From the NCBI GenBank assembly GCA_000733355.1, contig JNVV01000013.1, forward strand, positions 7,851 to 71,850: 64,000 nt of DNA. The letters are read 5' to 3'. A model generated the notes under the pieces. It had not been told where the DNA came from, searched no databases, and saw nothing but the letters and a program-made list of their open reading frames with translations. Made by a program: the position numbers and the translations under genes. Positions 32,842-45,379 of the stretch are shown here, piece after piece (within the stretch, counting starts at the first letter, position 1; each line of letters begins with the position of its first letter). The DNA is from Falciphora oryzae. Its lineage: Eukaryota > Ascomycota > Sordariomycetes > Magnaporthales > Magnaporthaceae.

Positions 32842-34290
32842 ATGTCGAGGCTCCTGAGTAGAAGACTGGTCGGGTTCTCGGCTGGGGCTTGTCTCCGTCG
32901 GAGCACGCGGTGCTATTCATCTGCGAAGGCGGCTCAATTCGACTGGCAAGACCCTCTGGCCTCCAAATCGTTATTTACCGACGAGGAAATCGCCATAGCC
33001 GAGACAGCAGAGCGGTACTGTCAGGAGCGTCTTGCGCCGCGGGTTTTACGTATGCAGAACGATCCATATTCCCTAGGAAATTTCTGCCAAGAAACCCATA
33101 GCTGATGATTTCCGGGCACCACAAACAGGGGCATACCGCGATGAGCATTACGACAAGTCGATCCTGGCCGAGATGGGCGAGCTCGGCCTCCTCGGCGCGA
33201 CCATATCCGGCTACGGCTGCGCCGGCGTCTCGACAGCAGCGAGTGGACTCATCACACGAGCGGTCGAGCGGGTGGACAGCGGCTACCGCAGCGGAATGAG
33301 CGTGCAGTCGAGTCTCGTCATGGGCGGCATTAATGACTGGGGCAGCGCCGAACAAAAGGAGCGCTTCCTACCCGGAATGGCCAAGGGCCGGGTCCTAGGC
33401 GCCTTCGGCCTCACCGAGCCGAACCACGGAAGCGATCCGGCGTCGATGGAAACGGTCGCGCGGCCGCACCCCACCAAGAAGGGCTACTACAGCCTCAGCG
33501 GCTCCAAGACTTGGATCACAAACAGCCCCATTGCCGACGTACTGTTGGTATGGGCTAAGACGGCAGGCGAGGACAACAATATTCGGGGATTCCTAGTCGA
33601 GCGCGATCAGTGCCCGCCGGGGACTCTGGAAACACCGGCGATCAAGAACAAGACGGGGCTGCGGGCGAGCATCACGGGCATGATCCACCTCGACAACTGC
33701 CCCGTGCCCGAAGCCAACATGTTGCCGCTGGTGGCGGGACTCAAGGGCCCCTTCACGTGTCTCAACTCGGCGCGGCTCGGGATCGCGCTGGGCGTCATGG
33801 GCGCGCTGGAGGACTGCCTGGCGCGGGCACGGGCGTACGCGCTCGAGAGGCAGCAGTTCGCGCGGCCGCTCGCGTCGTTCCAGCTGGTGCAGAAGAAGCT
33901 CGCCGACGCGGCGACGGACGCGGCGTACGGCACGCTGGCGGCGGTACAGGTCGCGCGGCTCAAGGACGCCGGCGCCGCGAGCCCGGACATGATCAGCATG
34001 GTCAAGCGCGAGAACTGCGACCGGGCGCTGCGCAACGCGCGGGCCCTGCAAGAGGTGTTTGGCGGCAACGCCGTCAGCGACGAGTACCACATTGGCAGGC
34101 ATGTTACGAACCTCTACGTCACACAAACGTACGAGGGCCAGAGCGATATTCACAGTGAGCAGCTCCCCCGACGCTTAGTTGCCCCTTCCGTACGCCCCAG
34201 CTCGGCGGAGCACACTCTGATTAACCGGCTCGACATTCTGCAGGTCTGATACTTGGCCGAGCTATTACCGGCATCCAGGCTTTTGTGTGA
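32842..34290 (+). CDS. Glutaryl-CoA dehydrogenase, mitochondrial
   Basis: Flavoenzyme that oxidises and decarboxylates glutaryl-CoA to crotonyl-CoA in lysine and tryptophan breakdown. Three exons (32842-33049, 33129-34154, 34244-34290) give 426 residues. The Arg/Ser-rich start MSRLLSRRL with RRSTRCYSS is a mitochondrial presequence. The mature part follows human GCDH closely: FDWQDPL, MGELGLLG, GYGCAGVS, RVDSGYRS.MSVQSSLVM, FGLTEPNHGSDPASMET, SKTWITNSPIAD, TGLRASITGMI and GGNAVSDEYHI. The catalytic glutamate is in TYEGQSDIH (about Glu405), and the last exon gives the conserved LILGRAITGIQAF end. Splicing after DIH is needed to reach that end. It acts alone in the matrix, passing electrons to ETF. 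Confidence 0.96.
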
Positions 34291-35872
34291 CCTACCTCCC
34301 CTGTAGACTTCGCCCAGGAGATCCAATAATAGGGGTCCTGTGCCCCATTGAGCGTCAGCCGAACAAACATCGGGGACGCGACCGATCTCTCCTCCCAACC
34401 GCCACCACTGTGACAAGCACCCATAACCACAATTCGTAGGCGTTTCCCTGGAGGTGACAACGATGCATGCATGCACTAAGCCGCCATGGGCGGAAGGGCC
34501 TGCTGCATCAAAACATTCCAGCCACCAATCCTTTCACGGATCAGAACCTTTCCCCTGCCTTTGATATTGGACCGAAATGTCAGTCGTCGTAGCCTTGGGT
34601 GGTTGGGTAGAATGGTTGGTCAAAGTGTCAAGGTCGCAGCCCCCCCGTTTCCAGGCCCATTGTTTGTCGAGCTCCAGTGCCGTAGGCCGAGCGAATCATA
34701 CCCGGTCTCACGAGGAACATGCAGCGCCCCCACGGCACCAACCGACCGCCGAGGCTTGAAAGGGCGCTTCAGGACTCGCTCGAAACAGACTGGCCAAATG
34801 CACCGGCTTTGCCGCCGCACCATCTCTGTCGGGTTTCCTCGACTGACTTTCAGACATGTCTGGCAAGTAAACTCTTTTCGCGACTGATTCGTCGCCGGCA
34901 AAGTGCCCAGATGTCAGGTTTCTACCAACATATGTCAGCAGCAGTAATCAGAGCAATGGAAAGATCTTTGCCGTGGTGGCGAATGCTGTGTCAAGCCAAA
35001 AGGTTTCCCCGAATGTCGCAATGCCCGACTGCACAGATGACTGTCCTTCTGGAACCGCTGAGAAATTGCCGTGATCGTCCATTCTGTCCATTGAAAGTTT
35101 CCATCCGCCTCCGCTGGCCCTCGCCTGGAGTGGCTGTGCGCGCGGCGGTCGCAGAGGCCCAATATCGTTCTCCCCCAGTCCCCGTGGAAGCGGAATGTCA
35201 GCCGAGGAGGTGGCGGTGCTGTGCTGCCTGGCTGGCAGCTGGTTGCAGGTTCCCAAAGTGCAAAGAAGTTAGGCGCGAATGCAGCTGCGTCCGGCCTCTT
35301 TAGCTGCGTGAATGAGGCGCCCACACTGGCGCCGCCGCCCAAAACCTGGTCACTGTCGACGGTGCACAGACCACGTCTTAGTGCCACCGTGCCAGGCGGT
35401 CCCACCCTCCCACCTCGCTCGCTGTTCGCTTTCTCAAAACCTTCAAGCCTCTGGCTGCCGACCCAAACCATCCTCCACCACACTCAAACCTCGCATTTGC
35501 AAACCAGCAAACACCATAGTCACAGCCTCTCGACCGCACACGTTACGATCGTCGATTTATTCTTTCTCTGTTCTGCGCGCAATATAGTAGGTCTTCCGTC
35601 TTCTTCCTCCCTGCTGGTTGCCTGTGCCCGCTCTCGGCCCTCGTCAATCCGCCATCCTCATCCTGCTTGTGCCTGTCTAGGCCCTGTGCTCGTTTCCTTC
35701 CACCGACCAACCCCTTGCTTGCTTGCTCAGGCTGCCGCTGACCGGACTTTGTACACTTCAACTCTTCAGCCCGATTTCTTTTTTTTTCTCCCGTCGACAT
35801 CTGAAGGGAAATACCCTTCGGCCGTCACCCACCGCCTGAATCTCCCAAGCAGATTCAACCACACACATCACA
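34291..35872. other. Intergenic, promoter of the E2 gene at its right end
   Basis: No domain-bearing ORF is present. From about 35400 the plus strand becomes rich in C and T (CTCTCG, CTTCC, TTTTTTTTCTCCC near 35780), as is common in the 5' leaders of highly expressed fungal genes, and leads into the Ubc4/5 start at 35873. Confidence 0.5.
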
Positions 35873-37047
<1,175 letters not shown>

Positions 37048-40000
37048 TCGTGGCGATTTGGTGGCGCGGCTGAACTGATATTTGGTGCAAACTGTCTGAG
37101 GGGGTGCTGGAGCAGTACTGACGAGCGACCTCCTGCATATTATTCGGCAAGCACACCGTCAGGAGGTCCGCAATGTGCGTGCCTTGGGAGGAGGGTATCA
37201 GAGAGGAAAGAATGCATGAAACCTCTACATAAGCCCAACTAGGGTTGCTTTTCGGTAGACAAACGGCCTTTTCTTCGTTCTGTCGCGTTGATCTTTTTTT
37301 CATTGCTCCCACATCCCCAATTGGTCGTCCATAGCGAGTTCCTTCCCACACCCGATTCTCGCCTGCGACATACATTCTCTCTACTCATGGCTTGGTGCCG
37401 TCCAAATTCATTACGGTCCCCCGTGTCCATTATCACGAGGAACGTATCCGCCGCTGCATGTGTTTGTGTTGACGCACATGAGGGTAGCGAGAAAGCAAAG
37501 ATGCGACACATCACAGACATATCATAACATCGAGCAAACGCTTTATGGGAGCGTGTACTATAATGCATGCATGATGCGTTGAACAAGGCCATTTTTTTTC
37601 CTTAAGCGTCGCTACATGATGATATGCGGTGATATGTCCGGCTATTCATTGCGACCTTGACTCTGCCAATACATTCACTCACCAATTACCTGCCCAAAAT
37701 CATCAATCAGCTATGGCAGCGATGTCGGTAATTCGCAAGTCTCCTCCGTGCTAGGAAGCATGAGGAAGCCGGGAGATGAGTACTATATTCCACGTGTCGA
37801 ACAAGCAAGCTCTCTATCTCCCCTTCCACTATCAGTCACAGACAGCCCGGCTCGACCTTAACCATTACCTACTATCGGGGGTGTTTTGCTTTTAGACCGC
37901 TAGTATTCCCAGTTGTTGCTGCTCCCCATGGCTCTTTGGGTTTTCATCAAGAGTCCTAGGTGCATATCACGGAAATAAGAACTGGTTTTCATAGCAGATA
38001 TACAAAAGAAATATACGGCAAGGGTGTGTTTATCATTGGCTTCACAACTCTGGACAGTTTAAACGTTTACTTTAAAGGTGTGATATTATCAACGTTATCT
38101 TATAAAGCTGTTAAGATAGTCGTGGCATATCGTGTTGAAGATATGTGAAGATGTTCAATTTTTTTCATCTTTTTCTTTCTTAAGCATCTGTAATGGGAAG
38201 CATATAAGAAGTCAACATAACTAACCATACGTAGTCTGCAGGATAAGTTATAAGTGGTCATTGCATTGAACTTTGGAATTCGACGGGAGTTTATTGTCTA
38301 CAGCAACACAGCTTATCACAAAGGGGAACCTGCCAGACAGGAACTTTCCTAATCTGGATATGATGAACAATCACGAAGTGCACAGGTCCGTTTTTGGCGT
38401 TCCACATCTTTTGGATACCTCTAAGCACCATTGGGTTGCCCCAACACCCTTTGTTGTCTGTTGGGTTCAGACCTGCAATATGATGGGAACGGGTGAAGTG
38501 CTGTCATTTGGCGGGGATTTGTTGCGAACGGAATTTTTCGGGTTGTGCTGCTGGCGGCGCGACTGGAGGACCCCTGGCGGGTCTGTCTGGGCCGCAGCTG
38601 ACGGCACGTGGCTCATCGACCAACAACTGGCTCCGAGTAAGACGGCAGCATTAGACGGATGGGCGGCAAAGCTCCAGATGGCCAAAGGACTGGGACTTCG
38701 GCTGTGAGGTTGATTGAAGCAATTAGAAAAGTACACGCGACCGCGATTCCAGAGCAACGGTGTGTCGACACAAGATCGCAGGAGTCAAGCCTATCAGGAC
38801 GGGATGCGTGGATCCAGGGGCGTGCGTTAAGCCGCTCATTGCTTGGCAGATCACTTGTTGATGCCCGATCTGGCCCAGGCGAGACTGGTGACTGGCCGGG
38901 CCAGCGATGCCACCTTAGCGCGCAAGGGGAGAGCGAAACATAGCTGCTCCCGAGGCGAGCATGACCTAGACGTGTGTCGCGCTGTCTCCAGGCAGGGCCG
39001 CACACGAATGCATGCGAGTCTCCCCTAAAAAATACGGCATCTCCCCATTGGTGCGGCGGGCTGTTGTGGTTAAGCCGTGCAGCAGATGGCATCAAAAGAA
39101 AATTCCGTTGTCATACTCGAGAGTTCCTCTACGGACTGGCCGCGACAGCGCTTCTCTTGGCTAGGTTAGCGCAAGTGCCCCTGGTGAACAATGAACGATA
39201 TAGGAGGATAGGGTAGCAAGATGGATGATGCACGCGCTGGCCTGATCCAGACGCCCAAGATCGAGACTCCTGGCGCAGCCCTTCGGTTCGAGGAGAACGA
39301 AAACAAAACAACTAAAGCACATATGCCCTCGAGCTGATTGATTTACACACTCAGCTGGTGCCTCGGAACGGGGGTCCTTCACAGTTCCTTGGGCGAGCCA
39401 AAAAGGGGCGAGACGGCCCGCGGTTGACACCTCTGGTGGACGACTGCGCACGCCTTTCTCGGCACCCATGCATGTGCACTCGCGTCAAAGACAAACCTGT
39501 GGCATAATGGGAGTAACCGTCGCAGACATCCTTGTATGTCCCATGCCATGTGGCGCAATGCCGTTTTCGGTGGACGATGGCAAAGAGAAAAGGCGCGGGG
39601 GACAAATGACTTGGTCAGCCGAGACGCCAGGCCGGCGGCCGCCTGATCAGCCAGCGCTGGCGGCGAGATGAACAAAATCCAAAAAGAACAGCCTGGGCCT
39701 GAAGACCGAATGAGTCTTGACGGATCCGCAAAACATTTGCACAGAAGACAGCGAGCGTGGGTTGTGCGCGTGAAGAGGCGAGTGGCGAGCGGCTTGGTGC
39801 GGATAGCTTCATCCAAGCGACGGGCTGCCCGAGGCTCGCGACCCGATTTTGGTACTTGGGCTTGGGAGCGGGCTGGCACGGGCAATCCGAGACCAAAACG
39901 CACAAAAACAAACCGGAAAGAACGAGCTCAATTAAGGCTAACCGCCATGTCAATCATGGATGCGACTACATGGGTTTGTCGGGGCAGAATGTCGTGCGCG

Positions 40001-41635
40001 CTGGGAGGTACCCATTTGTCGCATCGCGTCCGGGTGCGCCCGCGACACGCAACATTTTGAACAAGGCGTGACGACGCAAGATCCAGAACGCTTGCCCACA
40101 AGAAAAAAAAGGGCCTACGCAGCCAGGGTGGGCTGACAGGTCATGGGGCCAAGATGCGAACCATTTAGCGGTGAGTCAAACAACCTCGCTCTTGCCAGGA
40201 TAATGGAGGTGTGGCATCGGAGAAAGCAGAGGAGACGGGGACGAGAAGGAAGGGCAGATTCGGGGGGCATGCTCGAGATCAGAAAAAGTGGCAGAGCTGC
40301 TGGGCCAAGCGATCTTGATCAGAGTTGTGAGCGGCCAGAGGTACAAAGTGGATAACATGTTGTTGGAGCCGGCCAATCACAAAATACGCGACCCTTGGGC
40401 TGGGGCCCAAACGCTTTTTTTCGGTTTATTCCTATTTTGCGTCTGCAACCGTGCCGCATCCATTTTCTCATTCGACACCTTGGCTGATTTCGTCACTCAC
40501 CATGTACCGCAACGGGCTTAGCGGCTGTTACCCGCACGAGGCGTGTGTGCGCTTGAGTGGTCCAGTGGAGATCGGGTGGGGAAACCTAGAACCAAAGGTC
40601 CCTTGCCCACCGGGCAGAATCGAAGGACCCGACTGGGGCGGGCTGCAGTCGATCGAGGCCAACAGAGAAGAAAGAGCGCGAGGGGAAAAAAGAAGCGCGA
40701 ACAAGGGCCGCAGATGGATGCGCTCGTCCACCGCCCACTGTCCCCTACCAGTCGCATTCACATTCCATTCACGAACGCGCCATCTCGGCGTCGGGCACAT
40801 CCCAGGCACGAGCGTATCTGACATTTCGGATTCTGCCCTGGAGAAATATCTGACGTGCCTGCCCCCGACACTGCGCATGGGGACTAAATCGGTAAAGTGC
40901 CGACGCGCAAAAGTGCGCTCTGCTGTCTGCAACCCCGGGCGGTGCGAAGGAACACACGCGGTTCGCGCAAAAGACAGAATACATGCAGACATGAATGGCG
41001 AGCGATGAGGTGCGCTGTTTGGCACGATGGGATTTGATGACCGGAGGAGCTGCAGGTAGGTGCGAGTGACGTGTAGAAACCACCGCTCCCGGAGCACAAA
41101 AATCATGTATGTGTTGATGGATGTGAAAGCGCCCCGATCTCTTCTCACTCTCGTCGCTTGACGTGGCTGTTCTGAGAGCGACGAGAAGGGTGCGACATGA
41201 CCTCAAGCTTCAAACGCAAGGGAGCTTCCATCGCTCGCTCGACCAACGGCGAGGTGATGTGTGGTGGGTGGAGAGAAGCAAGTCGGAACGTTTCAATGCG
41301 AGGACACCTGCCTCGTCGAGCGGCCATCAGCCAGCACTGCAAGGAGCTTGGGCCCCGGCCGGCGTTTTCCTCAGGCGGCGACGGCCCAAAAGCGCGGGAA
41401 GCTATAGATTTTGTGGGCAGCCGGGATGGTGCCTGGGACGGGCTGGCAGGAAGGGAAACGTGGAATTGGGATTGTGTGGCAATGGCCGTGGTGGGAGGAG
41501 GAAGGGGAGGGGGGGAAATGGACGGGAGGGATGTGGGTGGTGGGTGTGGTGGTCCGGTGTGTGCAGGTCGTGTGCTGCAGCGGCGCGCCGCCCCTTGGAG
41601 TGATTCTACTGATTGCACCGCGACCCCCGCCGTCA
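37048..41635. other. Gene-poor region of about 4.6 kb
   Basis: The region between the E2 gene and histone H1 includes an AT-richer island near 37950-38260 and otherwise GC-rich sequence. ORFs on both strands overlap and have no recognisable motif. The 3' UTR of the E2 gene should lie at the left and the H1 promoter at the right. No RNA gene was recognised. Confidence 0.5.
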
Positions 41636-41643
41636 TATATAAA
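41636..41643 (+). promoter_or_regulatory. TATA box of histone H1
   Basis: TATATAAA lies 192 bp upstream of the H1 start codon, in otherwise GC-rich sequence. It is followed by pyrimidine-rich leader sequence (CCTCTCCCTTCTCCCTTC, about 41684-41702). This spacing suits a fungal core promoter with a leader of about 100-160 bases. Confidence 0.6.
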
Positions 41644-41834
41644 CACGGGTGCCCACCACCACCGCGCCCGAACCCGTCCCGACCCTCTCCCTTCTCCCTT
41701 CTAGATTCTCTCCCACAACCACGACTCTTTAAAAATAATTCCACCCTTGTGAGACTTTTGTCAATCGAAATCAATTCAAGCCATCGTCTCTGTAATTTTT
41801 TTCTGTCCAAACAGCAACCACACACTCCAGCAAA

Positions 41835-43061
41835 ATGCCTCCCAAGAAGACCGAGTCCACCAAGCCTGAGGGCGCCGCTGCTCCCAAGCCCAAGTCGACC
41901 AGCTCCCATCCCTCCTACCAGGTATGTTCGCATGACATCGGACATTTTTGACCTTGGATCAATGCTAACGGGGCTCTAGGCTATGATTACCGACGCCATT
42001 GTCAATGTAATTACACGTCTTTCCTTGCCTCCGGCGCATAGTGCAGGCGTGTGGACCGCGAGGTTCTACGGTCGCGAACAGTGACAGCGCCCGGCGCAAT
42101 TGTCGCGTCCGCAATAGGACGCACACGCGGCCTTTTTCGCTCACGATGAAACCCATTTGCTAACCTACGACTTCCTACAATTCAGCTCAAGGACCGCAAC
42201 GGTTCTAGGTAAGCACCATTCCCTTTGGTTACCATCCCGCACTGGCAGGTCATGCATCGCGCGACACTGGATCAGCGAAGCTATCCGGAGCTTTACAGAA
42301 CACCAGGCTAACAACTCTTCTACAGCCGCCAATCCCTGAAGAAGTATGTCAAGGCCAATAACAAGCTTGAGGTCACCGACGCCATGTTCGACTCTCTGTT
42401 CAACAAGGCCCTGAGGACCGGCGTCGATAAAGGTGTCTTCCAGCAACCCAAGGGTAAGTCGCGCCGCCTTGCCTTCACTACTGACAGCGGATTATTCCAG
42501 GAAAGCCGCTGCCTGTCTGCTCGCCGTGACTACACCCTTTGCTTGTGTGTCCATGCCGCTGACTCGCTTGCTTTCAGGCCCTTCTGGTGGCACCAAACTG
42601 GCCAAGAAGGTCCCTGCCCCAAAGAAGGAGGCCAGTGAGAAGGCGAAGAAGCCTGCTACTCCTAAGAAGGAGGGCGAGAAGGCTAAGAAGCCCGCCGCCG
42701 CCGCCAAGAAGGCTGCCGCTCCTAAGAAGGAGGCTGCCGCCAAGGAAAAGAAGGAGCCTAAGGAGAAGAAGGCCGCTGCTGCCCCTAAGAAGGAGAAGAA
42801 GGAGCCCAAGGAGAAGAAGGCTGCCGCGCCTAAGAAGGTGAGTCGCTGTGCCTGCCAGTTCCTTGTGCAAGCAGACGCTAACACGAAAATCCACAGCCCG
42901 TCGCCGACAAGGCTCTCACAAAGACCAAGACTGGCCGTGTCAGCAAGCCCGCCGCAGCTAAGCCCGCAGCGAAGAAGGCGGCACCCGCAAAGAAGGCCGC
43001 GACCACTAAGAAGCCTGCGGCCAAGAAGGCCGCCGCCGAGCCTGCCGCTGCTGCCGCATGA
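41835..43061 (+). CDS. Histone H1 (linker histone)
   Basis: Six exons (41835-41921, 41980-42006, 42186-42208, 42326-42453, 42578-42837, 42897-43061) give 229 residues. After the short tail MPPKKTESTK comes the globular winged-helix domain at about residues 25-95: SSHPSYQAMITDAIV, LKDRNGSSRQSLKKYVKANN, FDSLFNKALRTGVDKGVF. The long C-terminal tail is almost only Lys, Ala and Pro, with repeats of KKEPKEKKAAA and PKKE, and a later AAKKAAPAKKA part. It binds the nucleosome entry/exit DNA and compacts chromatin. Fungi usually have a single H1 gene with introns and polyadenylated message, unlike replication-dependent core histones, which agrees with this structure. Exons of 27 and 23 bases split the globular domain. 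Confidence 0.95.
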
Positions 43062-45379
43062 GCAGGTCCACCGCAGACCCATCCATGACTTTCTTTTCTC
43101 TGTTCATGTGTGTGCGTGTTTGTGTTGATGGCTTTTAACACTGGCGTTCAACCGGCATGGGGTACAGGTTCTTTTTGTTACAATTTTTGGATCATTCTGG
43201 GCTATGGTTTTATTGCTTCCTGTTATGGCAATCAGGGCTGGGAGTTGTTATTTTGATGAGGGCTCGGGTATTTCATGATGGTGGGAGGGTCATTTTTGCT
43301 CTTCGGCGAGTCGAGACGGTCAGTGCCAGCGCCACTCGGGGCGATGCGCGTCGAGCGCTCGCCCTTTTCTCGTTTTCCCGCCCCTGACATTTTCTATCAT
43401 TTTTCTCCTCGGGAGTGCGCGCTTCATTTCCTATATACCCGCATATTCTTTTTTCTGGCATTATTTATCGAGAAGCACGCACTTGATTCAGGAGAGGAGC
43501 AGAAGATCGTCAAAAGGGCAGACACGGCATCGGCCAGCTTGCATCCGACAGATGTCGCGGTGAGGGGGGCCCTGGCCCGGGAAGAATAGAGCGCCGAGCC
43601 ACGATTCGATTTGCTGCAGGCCAGAGATGGGCCTTGGAGAGGCGGTTCTGGGGCTGGGAAAAAGCTGGGAGGGTTTTGTAATTATATCGAATGATATTCC
43701 GGCAACAACCTGTTCATCATCGTGTGCCCTGTCTCTTGTCAGTGACATCGAGGCGACGCGTTTCTTGAACCGGCGGGCGTTTTTTACAGGGTGTTTTTTT
43801 TTTTCTTTTTTTTCTTTTGGTCTGCGACTGGCTGGGCTTGGCCGTCACTTCATGGCGCCCCTGGGTGGGGCTGATGATCAAGATAGGGGCTATCACGTGA
43901 CAGGTTGTCTTGGCTTTTGGATCTCGAGCTTCAATTGCGGATCCCGTCCTCGCTAGCAGCCCAGGTCACCCCCTGACAGTGACTTGCATGATCAGGTTCC
44001 CTCGTCTGCCGTCCACCTTGAAGAGCTACCCCGCGGCGCACGTGCTTTTACTCTCTCACCTTGCGCGGCAGTTTGGACAGGGTTCCTATGGCGCTGGGTG
44101 AAACGTGAGAACTTCCTTTGTCCACGGCTGGTTCCCCGGTTTGTCACCCGATGTCGCGCGCGCCACCTCCAGTTCCATGCCTTCGCACTTACACCCCAGG
44201 CACCCGTCAAGACCCTGAAGGCGGGGCTGCATCGCCCAGGTCTAGGGGCCAGGAGGAGGAGGAGACTGTATTCATGACTGGGGTGTGGGCGCAGAGTCTG
44301 GTATCTTCGAGCGCCGCCGCCCTCCCAGCGACGATGGGTCGGTCTAGGCTCGATTTGCCTCGGGTTGATTGAGTTTTGTATTCTTTTCCCCTCATATTTT
44401 TTGTTCTTTACAGTTCTAGCTAAGGCCCGGCCGCCTAGCCCCGACGGGACGAGAAGAACCCAAGGTTTGTGTATGTGCGCCCGTCACCGGGCGGCTAGCA
44501 CCTCCGCCAACCCTCTGAAGTGTTTTGTTTTGGGCTGGGGGAATGGCGTTGGTATGGCCCGTGCACAGCACCCGCTAGCTTGTCGCGCATTGAATCGCTC
44601 TTCCAGCCCGCCAGTCAGCAAAACTCAACGGGCTGTCGATTGAAACGCTCGTTCTGGCGTGGGAACGCCCCTTGTTTATCTGCCCTCGACCACACCCCAA
44701 ATAACGCCATTGCGTACCCTGCGGATCTCTCGGAGAATTGAGCCTGTCTCGCCGCTCTTTATTTTCTGGTTGTTGTGCTCCGGGTTGGTTGAGTTGGCAG
44801 CACTGAGTCGATTTATTGCAGCAAGGCTCGTCCAGGGCAGCTCACTTCCGCCCGCACTTGTTGCTCGCCTGCACGGTGTGACGAAGGTCGGGAGCTCGCC
44901 TCATTGCTGCGAGTACTGGGCAGGTACCAAGGTTCCCACCGACCAACCTAATCCACACCTGCGCGCCAATTCCCCTGTCAAGCCAGACCCGACAACGACC
45001 GACCCGCACTTGACCAGCGTCCCGCATCCCGCGTCGTCCCGCCCCCATTCGTGTGAACTCGATTGTGGGAGAGTCTGAATTCTGGTCAGACATTAAGCCT
45101 TAGGTTGAGCCCAACCGGTAAACGCCCAACGCCCGGTGCTTCCGAGTTGTCCTGGCCTCAACGCTCGGCTGGCGGCAATGGATGCAGCCGCAATTGCTGC
45201 TCTGCCGATCGTCCTACCCTGAATGAAGCACGGCAAGCTCCCCACCTCGCCCCGAACCGCCTCCAGGGCGCCACAGCGCGCACCACGCACAACGCCCCGT
45301 ACGCCTTGTCTGGAACCTGTGCGCCTCTCCGGCCCGGCCGCCTCTCATCTCCGCCGTGGCTCCCGAAGCCGCTGCCACG
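43062..45379. other. Intergenic, H1 3' end and leader of the proline-rich gene
   Basis: About 2.3 kb with no domain-bearing ORF. It contains a T-rich run at about 43793-43820. The last kilobase is rich in CCG and CGCC and carries in-frame stops in all plus frames until shortly before 45380. It is likely promoter and 5' leader of the next gene. Confidence 0.45.

Noticed and set aside
14001..34290. A lysine or fatty-acid catabolic gene cluster
   Set aside because: The two acyl-CoA dehydrogenase-family genes are about 17 kb apart, separated by unrelated genes, and on opposite strands. Co-location is probably incidental.
38273..38707. 144-residue plus-strand frame in the region before histone H1
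   Set aside because: Mixed composition but no recognisable motif, no supporting exon structure and overlapping open frames on the other strand. Left uncalled for lack of evidence.
42492..43082. Long minus-strand frame rich in Leu and Gly opposite histone H1
   Set aside because: It is the antisense shadow of the Lys/Ala/Pro-rich H1 tail.
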